A stretch of DNA of 64,000 nucleotides, taken from assembly GCA_037954665.1 (NCBI GenBank), contig JBBMOL010000039.1:4154001-4218000 (forward strand), written 5' to 3'. A model generated the notes under the pieces. That model saw nothing but the letters and a program-made list of their open reading frames with translations, ran no database searches and had not been told where the DNA came from. The translations under genes were made by a program, and so were the position numbers. The DNA is from Laguncularia racemosa. Taxonomy: Eukaryota > Streptophyta > Magnoliopsida > Myrtales > Combretaceae. Position 1 is the stretch's first letter; every line of letters begins with the position of its first letter. Shown one piece after another: positions 1 to 11,175 of this stretch.

Positions 1-301
1 TAACTTTTTTAGTCAGACAGTGGGAAAGGGACTGAAATTGTACTTCTATGGGTAACAAATTTGGGAAACTTTTAAGAAGAAAGAACAGTACATTCCTGTC
101 ATGGTTTGCACATTACTCTACTTAATTGTGCCATTAAATCATCCTGTCTGGACATATCACTCAGAAAAATATTTTTTTTAAGCATTCATTTATTGTTTTG
201 CTGATTCTATTTTACCATAATAAAGGAGACGTTTGAAAACAGAGTCACACCATTACTCTTTTATCATCCAGGAACTAGGGACAGCAAACAAATGATCTCA
301 C

Positions 302-3300
302 CACATTTTCCCATTTCCATTCTCCACCTTCTGCAATTGGGACAACGTGATCAATAGTTAGATTCTCACCTGAAGAGCAGTACCTGCAGCAGGGGGGGAA
401 AAAAGAGCACATTTCAGCACAAGCTCTTTAATGATACCTATAGTTTAAATTTTAAACTTTTAAGTGTGCTAAGACGTCTAATTAAGCTTTTCTCATGTTC
501 TCATTACCGCTCTATTCCTGTCACCTATTTCTTCTTTCAAGGCAAATTTGCTTTGCTAAAGGTGTACCAGAGATAGTCGGAAGCAGGGTGAGGCTAACAA
601 CAATGTGAGCATAATTAACCAGAGTGATGACTACCATAATAGAGATGATAAAACTATGCTGCATGTATTGATCCCCAAGTTTCAGGCTAGACATTCATAC
701 TTGCACTAGCAGATTCTATGTGAATTATGAAAGGTTGCTTTTCAGAGGATGCATACTTCCACCAGCCTAAATCTGCACCTTCATTTCACACCTCTACATG
801 GTTATAAATATATTGGCCCTCTAGCCAGCCCTAAAATGAATAAGGAAATCCAATCTACATTGCCACTTAGGAAATCCAGAAACTATAAAATGATATAGAT
901 GAGATAGCTTCTAGTATTGGCCATTGATAGAATGCAACTAGCAACTCAGCAGTCTAGTCTGCCTTTTCTCTCTTCCAATGGCATGCAAAACCAACAAAAA
1001 AAATCATTCTTAAGCATGTCATGCAAGTAATACTTACTGGCAACTATAATTATCCCGAAATAGTATATTGCTACGGTTAAGGTTAGCTTTTACTCTTCTC
1101 CTCTTAACTACTTGCAGCAAATTCCGTACCTGAGCCAAATAGAAGTCATGCAAGCAAGACAGAATGAAAAGGCGCAGATACATGCTTAAGCTGAGAAGGG
1201 ATAGGTTTGTAAAAAACAAACAGCAGAAACAAACCACATGGAAAAATCCAACAAGTAGCAACTAAAGAGCCCCAGAATGCATACCCTTAAAACAGCAGGG
1301 ATGTAGAACAATTCAGCTGGAGAAGTTACGGTCTGATTATAGTATTCTAGTACATCAACCTGAAAAATGAAAGAGAATAGTCAAGCATTGAGAGAATTTC
1401 TTCTTTAAGACTGCAAGTCATATATATTGCACAAGTGAATGAAAAAAAAAAAAATAGACCTTTTATGGTGAACTGGTGATGGTAAAGACACGACAAATTA
1501 TGAGTCTTATACCAGCTTATCTTGTTGTGTTATAGCATGGTTGAGTAACCTAAAAAATGTGTTTCATTACTTTCTTAACTTACAAAATTATATAGATAAT
1601 TAATTTTCTGTTCCTTCAACTAATTAGACAGATAAAAGGATTCTACAAGCACAGCATGATTTAATGAATCATCAGAGTTGAAACTGTGACCCAACGACAA
1701 GCATTCATGGGTATGTGCAGCAATACTCCAACCTTCTCTGTAAATTTCAAACGTAGAGCTCGTCTCCAGCATACAACATTAACAGGCCTGGAAAAGATAG
1801 AGAAATTATTAGCACTATGGGGAAAGAAAATGATGAGGCTTCTCATTTTTTAATCCAGAGAAATATAAAAGATTTTATCAAGAACTTGCAACCTTAGGTT
1901 GACCACTGATAATACCACACACAAAGAATTATGTTTAAAAAACAAATATGTATCTCTCTCACATGTCAAGCAGAAGAGATCAAACACTAAAGAACTTGAT
2001 GGAAATAACAGAAGGGACATATACTCCACAAAGTAAGACAGACTTGGAAGAATGTTCATGGACACCAAGACAAGCATACACAGGAAGAAAATTGAACCTG
2101 ATTTAAACTCATGAATTAGTATAGCTAGTAGCAAAATTACAGCCTAGAAGGACGACAGTAAGCTTAAAAAAAAAGGCCATTACATATAGCGTGAAACACA
2201 AAGCATATGTGATCAGAACATAGACATATCATTTACGTTATACTGGCACATCAATATGGAAAAACCCCACAGCTAGACCACATGGGAGTCTTACTCCATT
2301 AATCTTCCTGTTCTTCAAATATAGATCAAGGGTCATTATGCCTAGAACAACTTCATAAATTCTTCATCCTTTTTACCAATGAATGAGGAACATTGTATTT
2401 TTGAAATGTAACTTTCATAATATTGACATGTAACTGACCAAAGTTCAGCCAAGGATCCGATGTCTGTCATATGAGTTGACATCTAAATGATCACATGTTT
2501 AATTGCCATGTTAACTTAAGTTGCAATATCTTTCTTAGCTAAAGAATTATCAACAAAGTAGAGAATCGTACAGTATCAGCTGAAATGACACTTACAAGCA
2601 CACAATTAAATCTTCAGAGATGGCAACTCATTTGAGTTGCATCAGATTCTAGTTGAATTCAGTCAGGACCTTAGTAAGTGTCTTTGCCACTTCAATGTAG
2701 CTTTGGCAAATGCATAAACTTTAGTATAAACCTTTAGAGCAAATGCACAGCAAGCACTTCCTCAGAAGAAAAATGAGATGACTTTCGTAAGCAGAAAAAT
2801 GTACCAAAATCCAGGCATCAGAAGAAGCACCACGATAGCGTAAATGCCACACCCAATTATATAAATACCCTATCAAATTTATATCCATGACCAACCATTC
2901 GAAAGCTTGAACCTGTAACTACTGCATGCTTTACATTTATCACTTGACACTACTCTCACTTGTAGCCTTGGATTTTGGTTTAGATGTGCCACTTGAACAA
3001 ATGGAGCAAAATGAATGGTGCAAGATTCAACCATAACACCTCATGTTCTGCTACGATGTTTAATTCATACCCACAACAGCCAACTGATCTAATGGTTGTT
3101 TTTATATTTATTATCAACCGTACCCAATCATCAAGGCACCACAATTTTGAAATTTTTTATCATCTGGGCTGAAAACTAAAATCAAAATTTCAACAAGCAA
3201 TGCTAAATTGCCATCAAGGTCACCAACAACTTTCTACGTTTGTAATCAACAATACAGAGTAAAAATTTGCTAAAAAGCCTAACTCCATGAAACAAACTTA

Positions 3301-3740
3301 TATTTAGAAGGAAGAAATCATGAAAGCTCAAAAGGAGCAAGAGAGAGAGAGAGAGAATTGGATATTGAAATGAACCTAAACCTGTAAGAAACATCCAACA
3401 CAAGACTTCTAAAACTGGCGAGTTCATCCCATTCTGACTCACTGTCATACTCATAATCATAATACTCATCATCAGCCGCTTCACCATTAGAAGCAAAGGG
3501 AGTTTTCACACTGAAACTTGGTGATTTCTTTATATTAGTAGAAGAGCAGCAAGAAGAAGAGGAGCTTAATGTACAAATTGAAGAAGAAAGAGACCCAAGT
3601 CTGAGTTTTCTGAGGAGAGAGAAGTGATATGGGTTCAGGGTACTAGGAAAGACCGGAACTTTTGGTTCCAATGCACTTGCACATGGTATTCCTTCAGACA
3701 GGTTTTTCATGTGCCCTTGTGGTGCTGCCAGTTGAGCCAT
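302..3740 (-). CDS. HNH endonuclease-domain protein, plastid-type, 3' end beyond window
   Basis: Five spliced exons read on the minus strand: 3382-3740 (ATG at 3740), 1733-1787, 1285-1359, 1038-1129 and 302-383, all with GT donors and AG acceptors and consistent phases; about 221 residues are visible and the last exon or exons lie left of base 1. The N-terminus is rich in Ser, Leu and Lys, like a chloroplast transit peptide, followed by an acidic Tyr/Asp/Glu stretch (about residues 88-104). Exon 2 gives PVNVVCWRRAL. Exons 4 and 5 join as NYSCQYCSSGENLTIDHVVP, then GGEWKWEN, the cysteine pair and DH of a classic HNH nuclease fold. The family (Arabidopsis At3g47490-like) has a predicted metal-dependent nuclease domain; its physiological substrate is not known to me. 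Intron 1 is 1.6 kb. Family assignment is strong; plastid targeting is inferred from composition. Confidence 0.88.
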
Positions 3741-3988
3741 TTTTCAGAGAGCTTGTTCTTTTCCCAAGTTCATTCTGTCTACCTCTTCGGAGATGGAGTC
3801 ATAGAGATTATTTATCATGTTAGACCGGGAAGGTCTGAAGGGGAAAAAAAAAATGGTAAGGAAAAGGGAAAGGGTAAATGAAAAAGATGGAAAGAAAAAC
3901 ATCTTTTCTTTTTTTCTTTTAAAAAAAAAAATACAATTTGAGGGCCAAATTTTTTTTTATTATTATCTTTTTGTATTGTTATCAAAAC
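3741..3988. other. 5' flank of the HNH gene, short gap before the MULE
   Basis: This 250-bp stretch holds the presumed 5' untranslated region and promoter of the minus-strand HNH gene. It is A-rich on the plus strand, so the transcript leader would be pyrimidine-rich. I see no clear TATA box. The left TSD copy of the Mutator-like element occupies 3979-3988, so that element landed within about 250 bp of the HNH start codon. Confidence 0.5.
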
Positions 3989-4085
3989 AAGAACTGTGTG
4001 GGTTTGTTACTTTAGGATAAATTATATTTTTAAAAATAGTTCTAGAAAAAGTATTTTTTAAAATACCATCTCAAAATCACAAATT
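3989..4085 (+). repeat. MULE left terminal inverted repeat
   Basis: Diverged inverted partner of 14290-14388. Shared blocks include GTTTG, CTTT-GGA, GTATTTTT-AAAA, AAAAGTATTTT and AATA-CAT, in the same order and spacing on the complement of the right end. It abuts the left TSD copy. Confidence 0.75.
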
Positions 4086-4554
4086 ATGATTGTGATTTTG
4101 ATTCAATGTAAGTCGCAAATTAATACTGTGATTTACATTCCAAAATGCACTACTTTGTTTAAATGTAAATCACTAAGAACTTGCGATTTAGTCGGCCCCT
4201 ATATATTTTAGCCCGTAGATAAAATGTCATTCTCACCGATTTTCTCCATTTTCTCTCTAAAACGTGGTTACAAAATACAATTTTTTGCTTGAAAAGTGTA
4301 GTTCTGCTACCCTAACTCAAAATTTTTTTCTACATTAGATAAGTATCATTTATTACCTTTAAAATTTTATTGTAAATTTGTTTGCTTTAATATAATGCTT
4401 TTACACTCCATTGTTGCTTCTTTCTCTGAACATAAAATGTGTTATTATTGATTTTGTAATAAGTAAAAGTTAAACTTGAAAGTGTTCTTGAAAGCGTACT
4501 TAAAAGTGTACATTGTTTCATATCAATTAATAGAGAATTTGCACTATTGATGTC

Positions 4555-5080
4555 ATTTTTAGATTATGTCCTGATTATAAAATTTTGCATAATTATTAAA
4601 ATTCGCTTTGATTTCTAGTATTTGTAGTAATTTTATAGATTTTGTCATAATTTGTAAGAGTCACCCTAATTTTGTGAATTCGGCTGTAATTTCTACAATT
4701 TGGCCCAATTTTGAGGATTTGTCTAAATTTTATGCATTTTGCCATAATTTGTAGAATTTGTCCTAATTTTGAGGATTTTGTGCTAATTTGTTAGATTTGC
4801 CTAAATTTTATGTAATTAACCCTAATTTGTAAAATTCATCCCAATTTTGTGAAATTTATCCTAATTTATAGGATTTTCCCCAATTTTATTAAATTTGCCC
4901 TAATCTTGTGAATCTTGCCCCTAGTGTGTAGAATTTGCCCTAATATGAGGAATTTACCCTAATCCGTTTGTGAATTTTGCCATAACTTGAGGAATTTAGC
5001 CCAATTTTGTAAATTACTCTAATTTGTAAGTCTTGCCATAATTTATAGATTTTGCTCTAATTTCTAATAATTGAGTTGCG
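4555..5080. repeat. Degenerate minisatellite of about 20-23 bp in the MULE 5' region
   Basis: About two dozen imperfect units follow one another, each a variant of a core such as CCCTAATTTTGTGAATTTGC. Recurrent words are CCTAATTTTG, GTAGAATTT, GAGGATTT and TGCCATAATTTG. The unit length drifts because of small indels. No reading frame crosses it. It lies between the left terminal repeat and the transposase, so it belongs to the subterminal region of the element. Confidence 0.75.
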
Positions 5081-6596
5081 CAATTAGAATTCTATAAAGC
5101 CGATGTTATTCATATGGAGATGTTAGTAAGTTTACAATAAAGATTTATAAGTTCATTTGATATTTAGTATAAAAATGGGGTAGAAGAGGTTCATATCATA
5201 TGAAGTTGGTTTTAGCTTATATATTATTGTTTGATATTACTATCAGCTAGTAGTGAAGGTGGTGGATTTTGTGAAATTTGTAATATTTGCCCATGGGAAA
5301 TAAAGGTAGATGTGGAGTATACAGAATTGTTAATCAAGATATGTGCAGCCATTAAAATTGATCCTACCTCCCATCATGTGGATGTGTTCCACAAGCAGTC
5401 GACAATTTCTAACTCAGGTTTTGTCTAGCCACAATATTCTTTGACCCTAATCACAATGATGATGATGTAGAGGCTCTTATTGAATTTGCTCAAGCTGCAA
5501 GTTAATTGTTCATCCATAATGCATGAATGTTGGGGTTACCTTTGAACAAAATGATGATTTTCATGAAAATTATACCCAAAAAAAAAACATTAACATAGAT
5601 TTACCTATTGGAGATGCTCTTGGAAGGGAGATCGAAGAGGTTCACAATAATATATGTGTTGATTCAAAAAAAGAAGCTATAAACAAGGAGGATGAAATCA
5701 GTGGGCTCTACATAAACATTGAGTTTGACACATCCGATAATCATCTACCTCCAATGTCTCTAGAGATTGCTATTGCACACATTATTGTACCTAACTCCCC
5801 AATGGTTAATCCTACAACTTCGTCCTTTTGAGCATTCTATTTCATTCTTTAATAAGAGGAATGGTAGTAATGGGTACATAATATTTAAGGAGAGTGCTAT
5901 ATCTTCAGATGATTTGAGCTTTGGTAATGAGTTGAAAAAAGGAATATGGTTTTCCATGAAGTTTGATTTGATATACGCAATGAAGGCATATCATATAAAG
6001 TATTGTCATAATTATCATGTCGACGAGTCTAACAAAAAGGTATGGCATATTGTCTGCACAAAGAGGGATAAGGGATGCAAATGGCGACTTCGTGCATGCT
6101 AAAAATAGATGGATAGAGATTTTGTTATTACCATTGTTGAAGGGCAGCACACATGTATTAATCCCATCCTGAATCAAGATTATCCATAGTTAGACTGAAG
6201 CATTATAGCACGTTGTTTCTTGGGTCAAGTTAGGAATGAACTCAATGTAAAGGTTTCTATGCTAAAACAAAATATCTACAACACATTCAAATATCTAATG
6301 ATAAGGAGATGAATATGGGATGATAAAAGGAGGGCAATCGAAGTTGTATACGATGATTGGGATAGATCATACATGTAGTTGCCTAAACGATTAAATGTTA
6401 TCTAGATGAGTAACCTAGGTTCACATGTCAAGTGGAGTGGTTAGCCAATTGTGAAAGAAGGTGAAGTGATCTTCTAGAAAGTGTTTTAGACATTTTGTCC
6501 ATACATCGAGGCATTACAATACTATAGGTCGATTATCAGTATAAATGGAACCTTTTGTTACAAGAAATATGACCACAAACTTTTAATTGCATACGA

Positions 6597-6702
6597 CATA
6601 GACAATGCTAACCATAACATGTTATCAATTATCGTCATGACCAGAAAACCATAGACAATGCTAACCATAACATGTTATCAATTATCGTCATGACCAGAAA
6701 AC
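6597..6702 (+). repeat. Perfect 53-bp tandem duplication
   Basis: Bases 6597-6649 and 6650-6702 are identical. The unit begins CATAGACAATGCTAACC. It lies in the transposase core and shifts its frame. Perfect identity inside an otherwise decayed gene means the duplication is recent, or is an assembly error. Confidence 0.9.
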
Positions 6703-6748
6703 GATATATCTCATATCCGATTGACATGCAAAGATAGTCGAGGTGGTT

Positions 6749-6772
6749 CCCCCCCCCCCCCCCCCCCCCCCC
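6749..6772. repeat. Homopolymer run of 24 cytosines
   Basis: Uninterrupted C run in the transposase pseudogene, in sequence that is otherwise about two-thirds A+T. It sits where the transposase core should continue, and part of the core appears to be missing here. It could be a real slippage tract or mark a poorly resolved assembly join. Confidence 0.9.
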
Positions 6773-7115
6773 TTCCTTTGTGTACTAGCAATTATGTATT
6801 CAACATGTGGCTAGTAATTTCAATACAAAGTATAAAAGTGTCTCACTTAAAAAGCTTGTCATTATAGCAAGTTTAAAGGTGCAGGAAAAGAAGTTTGAAT
6901 TTTACATAGAGGAAATGAGAAAAATAAATGAAGCTGAATGCAACTATTTCGCCTGCATCCCTAGAGAAAGATGGACTCAAATGTATGGCAAGGGCTTCAG
7001 ATATAGGTTTATGACCACTAACTTATGTGAGAGTTACAATGACGTGTTGAAGGATGTAAGGTGTTTAGTTGTATCGGCTTTAGTTATGAAAATTTTTTAT
7101 AACTATATCGGGCAT

Positions 7116-8804
7116 AGTTGTCAAAATCAGAAGTTAACTTGCATGTTTCTACAATTTTATGAATTGGTGAGCACATTCTTAGTCAACTTGCATGTAAAAA
7201 CGTTTTTGAGGTAAAATTGTAGTAAAATCGTGATTCCACACATGGAATTGGTAAAATCGTGAGTCCACTAGCGTTTTTACATTTCTACTACAAGGTCTTA
7301 TTTTCTATCAGTAGAAGGAAAATAATATTTTTAAATTTCTAACTTTTTTCTAAATTTTTAACCATTTTTAACTTTCTGTTCTTACTTTTTTCTATCTATT
7401 CCTTTTGTTTAGTAGAAACTTGAAACTTCAAATAGTACTTTTTTTTTCTAATCTTGAATCTTGAGTGTCGATCTTATGTGAGGTAAATGTCAACCTTCAA
7501 GAGTTGATGCTATTGTTGTTGTATGTTCTATTAGGGCCGGCACACAAGAGGAAGTTAATGTTAAGGCTGGTGCTCAGAAATAATAATAAAGTAAAGTTAA
7601 AAAGAGGAAGAAAAAATAAAAGCACAAGATTTTATCCTAATTCTCCTATTAACTAAGGTTACATCCAGCAAAGGATTTCACTATAATTAGCATCTCACTC
7701 TCTCGTTTTTATCATGCAATTACAAGTGAAAAAGAGAATATATAGTAACAGCTATTCATGGGCTCAAGCCCAAACTTTTAATAAATAAATATGAGCTTAA
7801 TTGCTAAAAGCCCTTTAGTGTCCGGGGATCGTTACCCCCTTGAGACCCCTGCCGGGGTGGCTTCACTGGACCCTCACGGAGCAGGACCTATGTGCTTTCC
7901 TATTGTAAGGGAGTATGAGCCACACCCCAACATGTTCGTCGGTCATCATTCGTCGCTTGTCGGTGAATTATGTTGCGTTGAAGTCTTCGTGTTTGTGTTC
8001 GTCGATTGTTGGTCTTCTTGTTCCTATTTGTGATCATGTTTGTGTTAAGCACTCATGTTTGACTGCTACAACTTTCTTTATTTTAATTAATAATTTTGTA
8101 ATAGTAAATAAAATAAAAGGTAGATAACTTTAACTTTATAAGATTTTTTTATATTTTTAATTTTATAGGAAAGGTATAAATATATTTATATTTCTATCTT
8201 TTCAATATCTCATAGTTATAATACTTTTAAATATATATTGTTATGTAAATATGTTTTGAATTAATAATCACGAATAGTGCAAAAATTTACCTAGTAATAT
8301 ATAATTTTGAAGGCTTTTTTTGTTATAGTACCTTTTTTATTATTTACTTTTGGTTAGTAGTTATTTGTCATTTTTTTTATATTACTCTTTTATAATGGTA
8401 TATCTTCGTTATCAACTTTTATTTATTAGTAATTTCTTAAAGTTACAATTGATTTTTAAATTTTATCAATTATCTTTTAGCTTTTGTATATATAACTAGG
8501 TGAAACTTGCTTTATACATGATTTATCATTTTAGAAATAAAATATCTATATTATACAACTTATGCTTGATTATCTATATTATGACTTTTATTGTAAATTT
8601 GCAATTTATGACTAAAATAAATGCTAAATTTCCTTATTTATATTATCCATTATATTTTTTAATGACTGTTATAAGTAAATTTATAATATTTGAAAGTTAT
8701 TTTAAATAGGTTGTAGAAACTTACGTTTCTACATTCCATTTTTACGTTCCGATACCACGAACCCCTTAACGATTCTATGTAAAATTACGATTTTGACAAC
8801 CTTG
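7116..8804. mobile_element. Nested 1.7-kb non-autonomous TIR element
   Basis: The left end reads AGTTGTCAAAATC and the complement of the right end reads CAAGGTTGTCAAAATCG, so GTTGTCAAAATC is shared as a terminal inverted repeat. Direct flanks are ATATCGGGCAT (7105-7115) and ATATCAGGTAT (8805-8815), an 11-bp duplication with two transitions. The 9-11 bp length fits the Mutator superfamily. The word AAAATCGT recurs near both ends. I recognise no transposase inside. A GC-rich island at about 7810-8010 stands out. Upstream and downstream transposase sequence is in the same frame when one flank copy is removed. Superfamily is tentative. Confidence 0.65.
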
Positions 8805-10770
8805 ATATCAGGTATTAAGAACAACAATGTGACAAAGCTAGTGAAGGGTTTGAAAAAAAGAGAAGTGTTTACAATGTAGGCTGTTGAGAAAATTCAAAAA
8901 TGAGGCAAGTTCCCAGTCACCACAAGGTCATCAATTTTGATAAAGCAAATGAAATTTTTAATGTTATCACAAGTGCAAGAAGAATAGGATATGGGATTGT
9001 AAGCGGCAACAATCACACTGTGAACCTAATGAGAGATAAATACACTTGTAACAAATGGTAGATCTATAGAATTCCTTGTTCACATGTTTTTGCTGCTATG
9101 TCATATGTTCATATGGATAGTATGCAGCATGTAGCCAAGTGGTATTATTGGACACATCAAACCTATATATATCATACTAACTTCAATCCTCTTAAAGATA
9201 GTAGTAGGTGGTCAAAAGTGCAAACTCCATTCATTCATCCAGATATTAATCTTACCCAAGGTAAAGGCAAGTCTTGATCCAAGCAATACCACAATAAAAT
9301 GGATGTTAGGGAGCCACCATCGAAGAATGCATGTGGTTTCAGTCGAAACGAGGGGCACAATAGAAGAAGCTACCTCAAAAGAATGGGGAGACAAGGTTCA
9401 TGTTTGCTAAACATCGTAATATTTACTAACAATTCATGCATAACTCTTTATTCAATGATTGAAAAAAAAATTGCTTTATAACTTTGAAAATAACTTAACT
9501 CTTTATTATCAATTCATGTAAAACTCTTTATTTGGTAATTGAAAAAAAAAAAAGAAAGAAAAAAATTATTTTATAACTTTAAAAATGAATTAACTCTTTA
9601 TTGTCTCTTATGTAGATGGATCCGAGCCTCGTAGATAGATCACTCCTCATACTGCAGCATACCTATCGCTCAGAGGTTGTCTAGGGGGAACAGGTATATG
9701 ATCAAGTTCCACTTTCATTATATTGCATACTCATGAGTCACATTATCTATACAAATTTTGTTTTGTCTTCAAGAGGATCCTTAGTTAGTATGCCATCAAT
9801 GGGAGGCCTCTCTGAAAACCTCAGAGGAGAGATTGCACTTCAACCAAAAACCCAAACCTTATCTACAATAGGCTGGCTTTCATGGGGTGTCCCAACTTAT
9901 ATTCATACAACTGGACTGGCATCTCATTACAACTCTTGTGGAGAGGAGAGGTAGAGATCGAAAATGCACACATTTCATATGCCACATAGGAGTTAACGGT
10001 GACCTTACAAGATGTAGCAGTGTAATTTGATTTGCCCATTGACAGGCACGTAGTCACCGATGTCACTAGTTTGCATTGGGTAGACAAGTGTGAGAGCCTA
10101 CTTGGCATTAGGCCTGGCCCTCACGATATCTCTAAGGGATGGCTTAAGATGTCTTGGTTAAAGAATTCTCTCAAAGATCTACTGGATGACGCAGAAAATC
10201 TATCTATCATGTAATATGCATATGCATATACCCTCTAGCTAATTGGTGGTATCGTCTTTGTGGATAAATCTTCTAACCTAGTCCACTTGATGTTTCTACC
10301 ATTTTTGGAGGATTTTCAAGTTATAAGGAAATACAGTTGGGGGGCAACATGCTTAGCTTAGTTGTATAGATTCATGTGTCGTGTTGCTGATGCGTCTACA
10401 CTAAAGGTTGGAGGAGCTATGATTCTTCTGCAAATCTGGGCCTAGGATATATTTCTACACATCACTTCAATTTGGTGCCAAGTCTACATTCCCTATTGTA
10501 AACACCTCATTTTTGCCCTAATGATCAATAATAATCAATTTTCAATTTTTTCCATTTTTTTACATTTTTTTCTAATTTAGCAAAATAGGAAAAATATTCA
10601 AAAAATAAAATAAATAGGAAAAATACATCAATTTTGGAAAATAATTGTAGAAATAGTAATAAAAGGGATTAAATAATTTTTACAAATTTTTAGAATTTCA
10701 AAAAATACAAAAATAATAAAAAATCGCATTGCATATATGCAAATTGCAAAAAAAAAAAACGAGTAAGTGG

Positions 10771-10840
10771 GCTAGCCTAGCTAGTCTGGACCACAACCTC
10801 ATACGCGTAGGGGGAGGGCTCAGTCACAGGTTCGAAATGT
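10771..10840 (+). other. tRNA-like A-box/B-box segment inside the solo LTR
   Basis: A degraded A-box-like word TAGCTAGTCTGG (about 10779-10790) is followed about 40 bp later by a B-box-like GGTTCGAAATG (10829-10839). The matching position in the other LTR copy carries better boxes (see 55264-55335), which supports a shared tRNA-like origin. No tRNA can fold from this copy by eye. Confidence 0.5.
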
Positions 10841-11167
10841 GGGGGAGGCAGATTCCGCGTTTTGCAATTTTTTTCCTCGCCTAGGACACGTGTTAACAGC
10901 TGATTGGTTGGAACAAACGCACGCGCTGGGTGCGTGACCTTCTTCCTTCGTCCAAGATCATCGCTGGCGGGAAAAAAATCGCATTTTGGCCCTTTTGATT
11001 CGATTTTTTGCACAAATCTTTAACTAAAATAAGATAAACATCATCCAATTGGAATCAAATCGTAACAAATTGGAGGATTTGCACAAATCGGATGAGGGTT
11101 TTAACCGTAAATCCGATTCATCTCAATCGGAGGAAATCTAAGCTTATCTAGCTCAATTCCTTGCGGC

Positions 11168-11175
11168 TATAAATA
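11168..11175 (+). promoter_or_regulatory. LTR TATA box (TATAAATA)
   Basis: TATAAATA followed by AGAGGAGG, conserved in the same place in the second LTR copy (minus strand, 54918-54925). It is the likely RNA polymerase II start signal of the retrotransposon. Confidence 0.7.

Larger units (their letters stand above)
5195..9450 (+). pseudogene. Decayed MURA-type (Mutator) transposase
   Basis: Translating across frames gives recognisable MULE transposase blocks in order. These are an N-terminal region (5231-5830), a MuDR-type DNA-binding segment around 5890-6100 (KGIWFSMKFD, then CKWRLRA), the transposase core at 6110-7100 (INGTFCYKKYDHKLLIA, then ASNFNTKYKS and MTTNLCESYNDVLK), a SWIM zinc finger at about 9040-9090 (IPCSHVFAA), and a zinc-knuckle remnant at 9300-9375 (EGHNRR). 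Stops and frameshifts are frequent. The first catalytic Asp, usually in a DGTF motif, reads Asn here. One SWIM cysteine and two knuckle cysteines are also lost. A 1.7-kb element interrupts it at 7116-8804. In its active form the protein would cut and join the element ends; this copy cannot. Confidence 0.85.

Noticed and set aside
1034..1261. A 75-residue open frame on the minus strand
   Set aside because: Its C-terminal half is exon 4 of the HNH gene; the N-terminal half is intron read-through.
7791..8033. Open frame in the GC-rich island of the nested TIR element
   Set aside because: Not recognised as any family; reported only as a compositional anomaly.
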